This document shows positions 24,471 through 35,262 of a stretch of 64,000 nt of DNA, one piece after another. The notes below the pieces were generated by a model. It saw nothing but the letters and a program-made list of their open reading frames with translations. It made no database searches and was not told where the DNA came from. How positions within the stretch are numbered: position 1 is the stretch's first letter; each line of letters begins with the position of its first letter. The stretch comes from Entonaema liquescens (taxonomy: Eukaryota; Ascomycota; Sordariomycetes; Xylariales; Xylariaceae), in the NCBI GenBank assembly GCA_902805475.1, contig CADCSX010000006.1, positions 1,674,001-1,738,000 of the forward strand. Direction: 5' to 3'. Made by a program: the position numbers and the translations under genes.

Positions 24471-26715
24471 GTTCTTTTGTCATTGGCCTTTTTGATAGAT
24501 GTAAGTGGGAAACTCGTATCTGTCACGTCTCATCTGTCATTATCTGGGATTCCAATATGACAGAGGAAATGAGCAAAGGGCTAACAGGGCGCTCATTTTA
24601 GTCCCAGAACCTTGGTTTCGGCTCTTTCGAAGCTAAGCTTCACTTTACTCGATTGGAGGGAGCCTCTTCATCCGGCGTTACGGGATAGGATTTACATACG
24701 GAAAAAAGAATAACGAGATTCTCGAACCCCCGACAGAAAGAAAAAAAAAAAAAAGTCTCGACACACGCAATGGCCATCGATATCCGAAAGTTAGTACCAG
24801 GGGGGCCCCTTGTCGTACGCTAAGATCCTGCAGGCCAAGACAGCATAACATCATCCTATTGGCCTAAGCCGTTGTCTTCTCAGTGCCATTTCCAGCAGTC
24901 CCTTGCCCTACCATCTTCAGCCACTCGATGAAGCAATGAAGCCACACAGCGTATCCCGGTCCAATCTGGTTAGATCCCGATGAGATAGATCACTTCCGAC
25001 AAACTGTTACACCGTTGTCATAGGCTGTACGCGGCACCACCTTGGCCCTGTTTGACGGCACTCACGATTATTATTTCCTTGATGTACCTCCATAGACAAA
25101 GTATTTTGCGCAGGTTTTTTCGGTATCTTCCCACGCGGGTATGGATTCACCCGGGTTTTCCGTTTTTTACTGTGGTCGTTCTCGGAGTTTTTAGGCATGC
25201 TGAAATCGCATTGCCAATTAGGTCGGCGTCAGCAAATGATAGAAAAGTTTCTCCTTTTTTTTTTCAATTTTCTTTTTTCGAACTGGAATGTATAATGGAA
25301 CAAATGAAATTACAATTGGAGCTTTACAGGTGTATGATTTGAGGATTGAAGATGGTTAACTACGTGTTTGCGGTGGATCTTGTTTCAGTATCCTTTCTAT
25401 CTCGTGCAGATGGTACAAAGGCCACCCTTCTAACAACGACACAATACGGAAGTGAGCGACCAGCTGAGTTACCTTAGTCTGCTTCTTCCCTTCCTGTTAC
25501 ACCGGGCTCCCAGGTTTAGGGTGAAAGGAAAAGGAAAAAAAAAAAAGAAAGAAAGAAAAAGAAATTCTAAGTAAAGATGACTGGTACGCAAGTACACTCA
25601 AAATGTTATTCATGTTCAGTAGTCTCAAATAGAAAAAATCACATCGTTGGTTTCGGAGATAGAAAATTTGGGCAATCTTAGGGTGATGCCACGTTGCAGT
25701 AGAAACCGGTTCCTATGACTTTGGGAGAGAGATCAGGCACAATGTAAGTGAGATAAATCAAATCGATCAGGTTAGGATGAAGTCAAAGTTGAGGCTGCTG
25801 TGTGCAGCCCAACGGGATGAAGCTGAGATTTAGGCAGGGCTACGTGCAAACGCTGTGCGACGTGGGGACACGCGTTTCTTTCGCACACGCGGCGGTCTGC
25901 AAGGTCCCGTCGGCTTCTGGAACGTTTGGAATATCCATTGGGCTGTTATGGAAGACGGCGTGGCACATACCGTTTGTACGCGGTAACCAACGTTGGGGAA
26001 ACACAACGGCCAACCTTGACGGTGGGAAGTATAACGGGGGGATTTAGAAGGCGGACTATTCGTCCTTTTCCATTACACTATTGCATCACTATCACATCAC
26101 CATCATCACTTAGATATATATACCATGCATGATTGACATACATGTATGCATACCTAGGTACTTGATCAACTCAGCTTGTCCTCCTACATCAAGGCAAGGG
26201 AGAAACGAGGCAGAAACGAGGCAATATCAAACAATAACTACCTATTCCAGTCGCGTTGCAGCAGTATCTAATAGCTACAGGTACACAACAACATCGTGAC
26301 GTGCAACGTGGGACTAAACTTCGCCTTACTAGCGACTCCGGGTATTCCTCCAACGGCTGGCCCCCTTCCCGGGGACCAGGTTTGAGCCGGCCGGATGTAA
26401 CTGAAATCACGTTCCGGCGGCCTCGTACGTAAGCCAGTTATCCAAACGACAGCTGTCACACTTAGGGGGCTGTACTGCTTGCTTTATCCGAGCCTCTGAC
26501 GCGATTAAGATGTCAGTGGCTCTATACTCAGCCACTGGCCTTTACTTCTCTTCAAGTCATGCTTACTTACTTGCTCTCACATATACACACTCCCTCTTTT
26601 CCCCCTGTCTCCGACACATCATCTGTCGGTCTGCCCAATATCTTTTGCTTCTTTCTCCTTTCGATCACAGCGTACACTCGCAGTCATACGGTAGGTACCC
26701 AGCAGCGGGCCGGGC
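24471..26715. other. Intergenic, no gene supported
   Basis: A 2.2 kb spacer with A-rich tracts (24735-24754, 25528-25561) and one exact TACCTAGGTA at 26151-26160. A 53-nt simple CATCAC/TCATCA region lies near 26085-26110. Open frames here show no family features. Confidence 0.55.
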
Positions 26716-27960
26716 TCACTTCGGCCAGGCCCACGTGTCTCGCTCGCTGATGCGTCTCGTCACCTTGACCTCGTCCCCCACGGCGACGTCAGCTTTCAGC
26801 TGCCCCTGATCACCGTCACTCTTACCATTACCACCACTTGTCCCATTGTTATTATTCGCAGACGGTGGCAGCAGAAACGCGTACCGCCCGAAGATCGGCG
26901 ACCACTTGTTGCCCGCGTCCACTCGCCGGTCCCGCATCAGCTTCTTCAGCACCGAGCCCAGCTCCCCCGTGCCCCGCCGCCCCGCCGCGTAGTCCACGTT
27001 GATGGACATGCACCGCGCGCAGTTCGCCGTCAGCGCTAGCCGGTGGTGCGAGCGGCCCACCGAGAGCTCCGCCCAGAAGTCCTCGTCCCACGCGCTGAGA
27101 CCGGCGTTCTTCTCTTCGTCGGTGTTGCTGTCTTCTTCCGGCCCGGGGACTCTTCTTCTTCTTCTTCTTCTTCTTCTTCTTCGTCTACTACTACTACTTC
27201 GTCTACCACGATGTTCGGCCGGAACTTGATCATGTCCATCTCCTGGCCCTCGGGCAGCCGCGCGCCGACGTCGCGCAGCGAGGCTTTGGACGTCACCAGG
27301 AACGGCGCGCATTCGTTGAAGACCAGGCCGGCTTCCCCTCCTCCTCTTTTTTGGGCGGCCCGTAGTAGGGCACGAAAGACGTCAGGAACGAAGACCAGGA
27401 TTGCGCCTGTGCCTGTGGCTCGGGCTGCGGTGCGTGGGCGAGCACCGAGCGCCGGTAGTCGCCGATATACACGAGGATGGCGCGGTACCCCAGACACGCG
27501 GAGAACCAGGCGTCGTACGCGTCGCCCACGCGGTACGTCGTGGCGGCGCTGCCGAATAGCTCGACGGCCACGGTGTCGAGGCCGGTGACGGTGGGGCTGA
27601 GGGGCACGCGTAGCGCGGTGTGCTGTTCCGGAGGGGGCGGGACTACGAGCGGGTTCTCCGGGATATGGTACGTGACGACAATGTGGTCCCCGTCGATGGC
27701 CTGATGGAAGAGCGCGCACTCCGGGAACTGGACGACTTGGATGTTTTCGTACGCCCCGTCGGCTTTGACCTTCAGCAGCATGAAGCGCCGGTCATACTGG
27801 AGGCCCTCGCGCCGCAGTAATGCCCTGTCGAGGGATACCGGGCGCAGGGATTTGATGGGGTAAATGTAGAGCTTGGAGGGCGTGTAAGTAAGAGGGCGGA
27901 TGAGTGAGTAGGGGTATTTATCTGACTTACCTCTGTGATCTGTAACATCTTATGGCCCAT
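26716..27960 (-). CDS. MOSC-domain protein (mARC/YcbX-like), two apparent frameshifts
   Basis: Members bind molybdenum cofactor or act in reductive N-hydroxylated substrate metabolism; the exact reaction here is unknown. Exon 1 is 27960-27931 (MGHKMLQITE) and a 59-nt intron is spliced to LYIYPIKSLRPVSLDRALLR, the MOSC N-terminal beta-barrel signature. Later come FNECAPFLVTSKASLRDVGA, MDMIKFRPNIVV, AWDEDFWAELSVG, LTANCARCMSINVDY (the conserved NCxRC cysteine), GSVLKKLMRDRRVD and VGDEVKVTRR. These occupy three frames. The switch sites are a G4/A6 low-complexity area (plus strand 27335-27352) and a C4 run next to a (GAA)n tract (27145-27182). One extra base at each gives 395 residues in a single frame. 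The gene is markedly GC-rich compared with its surroundings. It is either a pseudogene or carries homopolymer errors. Confidence 0.85.
27145..27182. repeat. (TCT/GAA)n microsatellite inside the MOSC gene
   Basis: About ten TCT units on the + strand, which encode a poly-Glu tract on the coding strand. They follow a GTA-rich stretch encoding Val and border a G4 run (27145-27148) where the frame breaks. Confidence 0.9.
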
Positions 27961-29954
27961 CTTAGCGAGGTTCAATGAATGCAAGGCTTGAGGACCCGGT
28001 TTCTATTCTCTTCTCCCCCCAAAGCCTATGAGACGCGACTCTTTTCTAACCGCGTATCCGTATAGACGAGGTATTTTCTTCTATGGGTTAGAATGTACCC
28101 GATATGTACCGGGTTGGTCTTTGGATATCAACACGTAATGTACTCTTATGAAGTGGTCTGATGTTGACGTGCCTCGCCGACTATAGCTAGCCACGAACTA
28201 TAACAGACCAAATATTGAACAAGTCTAGTTCTGCCACTCGGAGGTTTTGGGCTAAAGCTGAAGACAAATTAGTTGGGGGCGTTAAAGAGGAGGTGTGTGC
28301 ACAGTTCCATCGATGATAGTATGCGGGGGGGAAGGGCAGCAGAGCCTCATTATAGGTAGGTAGGTAAGTAGTCCGTTTTTATTTTATTTATTATTATAAA
28401 AAAAAATTTAAATTTTCTTTTTTTTTCTTTTCTTGAGTCACTGGTGAAGTGACCCCTGACTTCGGCAAATGGATCGCTTTCGGAACCCCCATGCGGGGGA
28501 GCTGAGCTGATAGGAAGACGAAAAGAGCATTATGGTTCGGAGGGGCGCGCATAAAAAGCGCCGAGGCCGTTCGTTGCTCCAGCCAATGTGCATAGCGGAT
28601 CAACAGTCCGATACGGAGAGGCGCACGCCCTCCTACTTCGAAACGTGATATGGTTCGGCGAAAGGATGCGGTCATGCCCGCCGGATGTTCCGGGCGCCTA
28701 TGGATTATTGGGGTTTTGTAATATGCTATGTTTCATAGGGGATAAGCCTTCGATGGGAGTCATGCAAGAGAGTATAGAGTTATCCACTGTGATTAGTTGG
28801 TATATAAACTTAGATAGGTACTCAGACATACTCAGACATACTCAGACATACTCAGACATACTCAGACATACTCAGACATACATGCATATAGTAGTATACG
28901 TATGTATATATCTTACCGTGACCGGGTACGTGGACTAGTTGATATCATGCACATTGATTATATTATGTAGTCGTTACGGAACCCGCATTATGTAGCGGAG
29001 AACAACCCGGGACATCCTCGATGTGCTCCGTCTTGTATTTGTAATAGACGACCGTGATGCCGTCCCGGCGGAATCTATTCACCTGTAAGTAATCAATTCC
29101 TATAGCGCAATAATTAAATAATAGTCAGTCTGCAGTAGGGAGAAGGTTCTGAGAGGGGATATAAGATTTTAGATAGCTAGCCCTGAGGTTCCTATACGCC
29201 AGTCTGATCGCCTTTGTCCCCCTTTAGCTAGTATAAAATCCCACCCCTTTCCCCTTTCCCCTGAAAGGCCGGTTCGGCACGCGGGGACCCACCACCATTG
29301 CTGATTGTAGTACTGTTGAATTCCGCAGGAGTTCGTTCTGATCAGCGTTAGACCTGTGATTAGATCATATAATATTGCATGACTTATTCCAAAGAGATGT
29401 GAGCTATGTCAAGTGTGGAAAGGGTGTTGTCCTTACCGGGTCGGGGGACCATCCGTACCAATACTCATACTATTCATTACCTGCATTAGATAGCCAAAGG
29501 CAAGCGGAGAGGTATTAGAAGCTGTCAACTAGGACCTATAATATCAAAGGATCCTACAATAAAACCTAGTCCTCGAGCGCGGTGTCCTCATTGTCTCAGA
29601 ATGTAATATATTGAAGCAGTCAGACGAACCTGCACTGCCAGCAGTGTGATTGTTTAATTAAACTTTGCATATAGCGGTCGATGTATTCGAGTTTGATTCA
29701 TATACACATCATGCATTATAATGCGTATTTGCAAATTATGTCCCGATCTAAGGCTTACAGTGTCATCTTAACAGTATCTCTAAGACACGAGACTACTTTC
29801 TATCTAGGGCGGAGCACGCAAGAGACAAACGCCTATAAAAATGCGTAGTCAAGTATAGTAAGAACGTAAAAAGGTTACTATTAGATAGATGTAAGCTCTA
29901 AGGTTATTTTTAGTTACATATACTAATAAAGAACTCTCATTAGTGTACGTAGTC
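27961..29954. other. Intergenic with 10-bp tandem repeat
   Basis: The upstream side of the MOSC gene and the 3' side of the PL4 gene. It contains AT-rich low-complexity sequence at 28376-28430 and the six-copy repeat at 28821-28880. No coding frame shows family features. Confidence 0.55.
28821..28880. repeat. Six perfect copies of a 10-bp tandem unit
   Basis: The unit CTCAGACATA is repeated six times without mismatch and is preceded by a partial copy. No spacers are present, so it is a minisatellite and not CRISPR. The exact identity of the copies suggests recent expansion. Confidence 0.97.
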
Positions 29955-32605
29955 CTACGTGGCCCTCTTACGACCACATTTCTTCGCTGAGCTAACCTCT
30001 AGTCTCAGCGCATCGTACTGCACGTACACAGAATTAGGCAGCACCGCGCTCTCATAGTTGGTCGCGTTGAACGGTAAGCTCAAGACGATTCTATTCTCGC
30101 CCTCCTTAAGCAGAGCCGGGTCGAAGACGAACTTGTTTGCGATGTTGTAGCAGATTACAGCGGAGCGCACCGCACACGAGCTGCTGTGATGCCACCTATA
30201 GAAGCCGTTAGCGATTCCGAAGGCGGGGAGTATCTAATCAAACCTAGACGGATGGATACATTACTTACGGTATAATCCAGGGCTCCAGGTCCTTCCCGTT
30301 AACGTTGACAGTGTATGCCAGGTTGGCGTGGGGCTCGGAAGCGTTGAAGACATCCGTGTTGCCCGCGGCAGTCTTGGCTCCAGCTAGCTGAACCGTGAAT
30401 ATTGCTTCCTGCTTCTGATCGATCTGGGACTTTTCTAGGTCGAACACGACAGTCCAGTTGTTCACGTTGCCGTCACCGACATACGGCTCGGAGCGAAGGT
30501 AGTTAGCATAGCCCCCGAAGACGCTCCAATGCACGTAGTTTAAGTCCTTGCCCACGTCGCTCTCGCCAACCTTGAACGTGACGCCCTCTGGGAAATCCGA
30601 GACAAAATCGTACGCGGCCCAGTATATCCTGTACTGCTCCGGATGCAGCGGGTGCGTTGGGTCGCGCTCATAACCATGCCGATATTCACCGCTACTCTTG
30701 TCGGGCGTTCCTATGCGAAATATCTCCTCGCCCTGGCTTTCTTCTTCCCATTTCACCTGGGTTGTCGCTACTTCGCCGGTACGCACTTCTACATCGTCTT
30801 GGACGTACTGTCCAAAAATTCCATCAGCATAGATCGTAAGCCGATACGTGTCCTCCTTCACTCGGGGAATAGTGGCGTGGCCGCTCTCATCAATCTCGGC
30901 CCAGTATTGGTAAGCCTTGGTGTCGAGGACATTATCCTGGAAGTCGACTCCGTTTTGCGACAGTATGACAATGGGGTTTTTAGCATCCCTAGGTAGGTCT
31001 ACTTGGAGCTCCCAGGTTGTGCGCTGCTTGCTAGAGACATAGTTGGGCACATATTGCGCGATAGAATCGTAGAACTCGGTGTTCCATTCCGGATCAGCGA
31101 ATGGCGTAGCATCCTCTCGGAGAACCTGAAGGTCGGTCCCGGCAGGGAAATGATTAAAATAGAAGTATTGCTGATTGGATCAGCATGGGCGTTGACGTGT
31201 GGTAATGAGTTATGAACTTACTGGGCCGAATGTACGGTCAAACCCGTTGGTAATGTTTGGCTGTTAAGCTGTTAGTGTTTTAGTATATCTCAATGATGAA
31301 TGCTGACTTACCGTTTGGTCTCCGTGATGGTTCGAAACTGAATATTAAGTTAGTAACTTGATCTGGTTATGTGACTTGTTACCAACTAACCCATATAATC
31401 ATATACAATCCCGTCAACTACCAGGTCAGAGTGTAGAGGACCTCCGAAGTAAGTTTCTTTCGTGTTCATAACCATCCACTGTGAAAATCCGAGTCAGAAC
31501 TTGTGTTTACCAGCATATCCCCTATCATCTCATCCCAAATCATGAGATTTTATTTTCACGGCTAGTGAACTCTCAACTAGGTAGGTAGTTATCTACTTAC
31601 AGCTCCAAACGTAGAATTGTCCGCGATTTGGGACCCATCAGCATACCTGTCAGGTCATGTCAGTCTATAGCTCACTCAGTCGGCCGGAACTCAACTAACA
31701 TCCCATGAGCGTCATGGTTTCTCCAAGTATCCTGGAAAGTATATTTGGTGAAGTAATCCGCTTCCTGCTGAACGTATGGGTCATCGGGCGTGTTACCCAT
31801 GTACCACGTAGCATCTGTGATACTCTCGTAGTTAGCATTTTCCCGAGTGCGAGGACTTCACGTGCGAATGAATACGAAGCAATGTTTCGGGCGCCCCCGA
31901 AACATTTTTCTCCCCGAGCCTCCGGCTTGCGGGGCCTGTTCGACGTCGACTCTATTAATTGCTTACCTTGTACGACGACCTGGTTCTTCTTAGCTTCCTT
32001 ACCAGGAAGCGGCGCATACTGTACTCCATTAGTCGCGAGGTGCGTCCATATATCCGAGTTCGGACGGAACAAGGTTCGAAATTCTTGTAGGTTGCGCAAA
32101 AACGGAGTCGTCTCGTTGTAGTACGCAATACGTGAAAACACATGTAGGCCTGTCTCGCCGTCTCTGAGGAACCAATACTGTTCGAGAACCTGGCCGGTAG
32201 GGGTGTATGTGTCGGACATCTTGATACCACCGAAGCTAGTGCCCGTCGAGTCTGTCCCGGAGTATAGCTCATACGTCGGTTGCGTGGATCCGGGTGTCCA
32301 GAAGCCCTTCGGGGTACTTTATTGGGCTCAGCACGTTACGTTACTTTGCAAATGTTTCATAGTGTTACTTACCAGTAGCAATCTAGATTGAATATGCCGG
32401 TAGATCCTGAGCGGGTGCCGAGCAGGTTCTGACCATCCAACTCGACGGCATCCATGGCACCAGAGGCCTTGTCGACACGTGTGTATAGTCGGTCATTCTG
32501 GATGACAAGCTGGGTTTCATTCTCGGTTGCTACCACTTCCGCGTAAGCACACCTGGAAAGAGATAAGAGAATGAGACATGACCGAGATACTATCCGGGTC
32601 AGCAT
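29955..32605 (-). CDS. Secreted rhamnogalacturonan endolyase, PL4 (RglB-like)
   Basis: Cleaves the alternating rhamnose-galacturonate backbone of pectin RG-I by beta-elimination, outside the cell. Nine exons: 32605-32373, 32316-31967, 31814-31700, 31646-31601, 31478-31391, 31337-31312, 31260-31222, 31170-30269 and 30195-29955. They total 2040 nt, or 679 residues, with no frame error. A signal peptide of about 22 residues (LILLSLSRCAYA) precedes ENETQLVIQNDRLYTRVDK. Family landmarks are FNLDCYCTPKGFWTPG, ETYFGGPLHSDLVVDG, SNHHGDQTPNITNGFDRTFG, QYFYFNHFPAG, the fibronectin-like middle domain (TYRLTIYADGIFGQY), and the C-terminal jelly-roll/CBM-like domain (WSVFGGYANYLRSEPY, LPNSVYVQYDALRLEV). 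Length fits the longer RglB type better than RglA. Exons of 26, 39 and 46 nt are unusually short. Intron 2 (152 nt) carries a perfect hairpin. Confidence 0.93.
31881..31906. repeat. Perfect 11-bp inverted repeat inside PL4 intron 2
   Basis: AATGTTTCGGG (31881-31891) and CCCGAAACATT (31896-31906) are separated by four bases, within the 152-nt intron at 31966-31815. In RNA this would form a stable stem between donor and branch point. That intron is about three times the usual length here. Confidence 0.9.
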
Positions 32606-35262
32606 CTTGACTCAACTTCAAGATTCGGACGCGTGATACGAGAGCATATTAGCCTACCTTGTAAAGAGTATTTTTAATGAAGCAGCTTGTTTATATTGTC
32701 GATCTTCGGAAATGCCTTAAAGCGAACTCCCCGTACTAGGGGGGATAGCTACACATATTCAGGTAATTAATCCGCCTACTAAACTCGGAGACTAGGGGAA
32801 GATAGTATGAATGCGGGGGAGTTTGTGGGGTGAGGTCTAATATTAATCATGGAGGCTCGTTAACGGCACATGGCTGCGGAGAAACCAAGTTGGAGAGAGG
32901 TCATGGGTATCTTCGGTATTCGGTAGAAGATATAGCGAGATAGTTAGTTAGAAAAGAAAAAGAAAGGGGTTCAGGTGAGTTGTTAGGTTTGACTCTTGGG
33001 TATGTGATCAAGAAGTTATCATGACTTTAGTGACGTCTCAATAAGCAAGACTCAGCTTTTGATATTCTTCTCGACCTGAAAAATAACCTGAAAAATAACC
33101 TTTCGACGATGTCTCACTTTGTTGTGGGGATTCTAGGCTGTATTGCATGATGGGGAAGCTGAAAAAGGAAGCTGTAGATCATTTGAGATCGCTGGTGCAA
33201 CTGATAATTTAGAACATATGATCTGTAGAGAAAGATCTAATAGGTTACATCTGGGCTTTCGTAGTTCAGATGATTTTAGCTGATATTCGCTTCGCATAGT
33301 GTAGCCCATATGCTGTTATAGGTCCCCCCCTGTCACTCTCGGCTTGTTTCCAGTCAGCTGGATCTGGGTAGTAATTAATAGTTTGAGTGATTTATCAGGA
33401 ATGATGCCTGAAGCCAAGCTTGTTTTTTTTTGAAAGTAAAAAGGACAACCGGATGCATTGATGATATCGGATTTAATCAAGGCTCATGACTACCGCTGCA
33501 TGTGTGTGCTTGCTTATACGTGCTTATATGCTGCCCAGCGCAAAGGCATACACACATATATATCACATATGATGTATCTATCATATAGACAATATACAAG
33601 ATTCATTCCCGTTGTTCGTCATCGTACCGACAGAGAGGATGAATGCATGTGGTTTTGTTGGAGTTACTGTTGTACAATTAGACGGATCGGGTGCGGAGCC
33701 GGAATAAAAAGAAGACAAACTCTAATAGTTTAACTGTTTAGGTAATACCCGACCCGCTATGGTGTACATACATTAGCATTAGCACTATGTATGTAATGTG
33801 TGTAATGTGTGTAAGGTGTCTGTACTCCACCGCTAAGCTCCTTTAGCTGATAGGTTGATAAATCGTCACTATTTGGAGTGACCCCACCTACAAGGTTCCT
33901 TGCTTGGATACCTAGCTTACACTAGATGGGTTAAAGTACTTACCTAAGCTGTGCGTAACTTAGATGATGCAAGTGGCTAGTCGAAGTACCAAAGTATTTT
34001 ACCAAGCACCGAATAGGGGGAAGTCCAGAGCACCTAGTCTAAGGGGAAACGTCAATGTTTCGTCGCCACGCTAAACCGTTGGATAAAGGTAAATCCGTTA
34101 TCTGGCATAACTTAGATAACTTAGATCGGTACCTTAATCAATGCAGCCTGGTTAACCCCGGTTTCATCTAAACGCCTTGAGAGACGTACCACTAGAGAAA
34201 AAAAAAAAAAAAAACTCTCAACAATACAAATTCAAACTTATCAGCATCTTCTAAAACAGTTCGGCGGCTATGGCGCGAATTAGTTCTACAGCAAAAAAAA
34301 ATTTAAAGTACTACAAAGGCCACGAGGTCGCCTGCAAGTATCCGGCGCATATTCTTGTGACCATATGGCATTTTTCGAAAATGGATGAGTCCCCCAAAAA
34401 GATCTGCTTGAAAAGGGTCGGCAAGATCTTGAGTGGATTCTGAGGTGGAATATGACTGGACACTTACCACTTACCACTTACCACTTACGGTCTATCGCTT
34501 CCGGGATTTATTATCCTTGTTTACTAGCACAAGTCTTACACTAGACATGAGCATGAGAATCATGCCTGTTCTGAAACAACAACACAACCCTATCGGAGAT
34601 CTTAATTCCTCTGCCACAAGCTTAACCCGGCATTTCTTGTTCCAACCTGTCCTAACACTGTTCATCCCTTTTCCTCGATTTGTTAGTGCGTTGCCTTGTC
34701 TACCCAAGATGTCCGCTCAGATGTCTACCGTGGCCTACGCACCGCCAATCATCCATTGCCGCGATCATCCTCATTGGGGTCCAAGAAACGCGCCCGCTAG
34801 CTCGGCTCGCACAGAATACTGCTTGGTCCTACCAGCCCTACTGCCAACCTGATCTACGGGTCGCCGAGACGACCCATGTCTGGAATTTGTATTATTACCT
34901 TTTGTACATGTCTGATCCATGATCCAATCCGTGGCTCATGTGAATATGTTGTGAGTATGCTGGGTACGTATTGTACCTATTGTGTAAGTGCGTGTGTGTG
35001 TGTGTACCGGATATGTGATCTCGCTGCCAGGCCAGGGTGTTTCGATGGCACGGTCCACATCCTCGTTACTCTCCCTTAATATCCTGTGACTTGAGAAACT
35101 GAGATCGACTTTACATTCACTTTCTACTCGATCGAGTGGCGATTCAGTCTTTCCCTACATTTTTATATAAGTCGCTCTTTTGCCAGCAGGTTTCTGGAAA
35201 ACTTCTGGTCTCCATACGAAACCTATTATTCTTCTTCTAACTATAATATCGTCATCTTCACC
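32606..35262. other. Shared upstream region of PL4 and GH76
   Basis: A 2.66 kb region between divergent carbohydrate-active enzyme genes. On the PL4 side, TATAAAC occurs on the - strand at 32689-32695, about 85 nt before its ATG. On the GH76 side, TATATAAG is at 35164-35171. It contains a poly-A run (34198-34214), a four-copy CACTTAC tandem (34461-34488) and CCTGAAAAATAA repeats near 33075-33100. No gene is supported inside. Confidence 0.6.
35164..35171 (+). promoter_or_regulatory. TATA box of the GH76 gene
   Basis: TATATAAG stands 92 nt upstream of the ATG at 35263, a usual distance for fungal genes. A pyrimidine/CATC-rich leader follows. Confidence 0.6.

Noticed and set aside
24700..24760. 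tRNA-like T-arm (GGGTTCGAGA on the - strand)
   Set aside because: The stem does not pair, and no D-arm or anticodon arm is found at the right distance.
27036..27719. Arg-rich 227-codon ORF on the - strand and GC-rich ORFs on the + strand over the same DNA
   Set aside because: They are parts or shadows of the frame-broken MOSC gene in GC-rich DNA. Only the pieces with MOSC motifs are coding.
28821..28880. CRISPR-like array
   Set aside because: The 10-bp units are directly abutting with no spacers, and the genome is eukaryotic.
34433..34852. 139-codon ORF on the + strand between PL4 and GH76
   Set aside because: It starts at a non-ATG codon, begins in a CACTTAC tandem repeat and has no motif.
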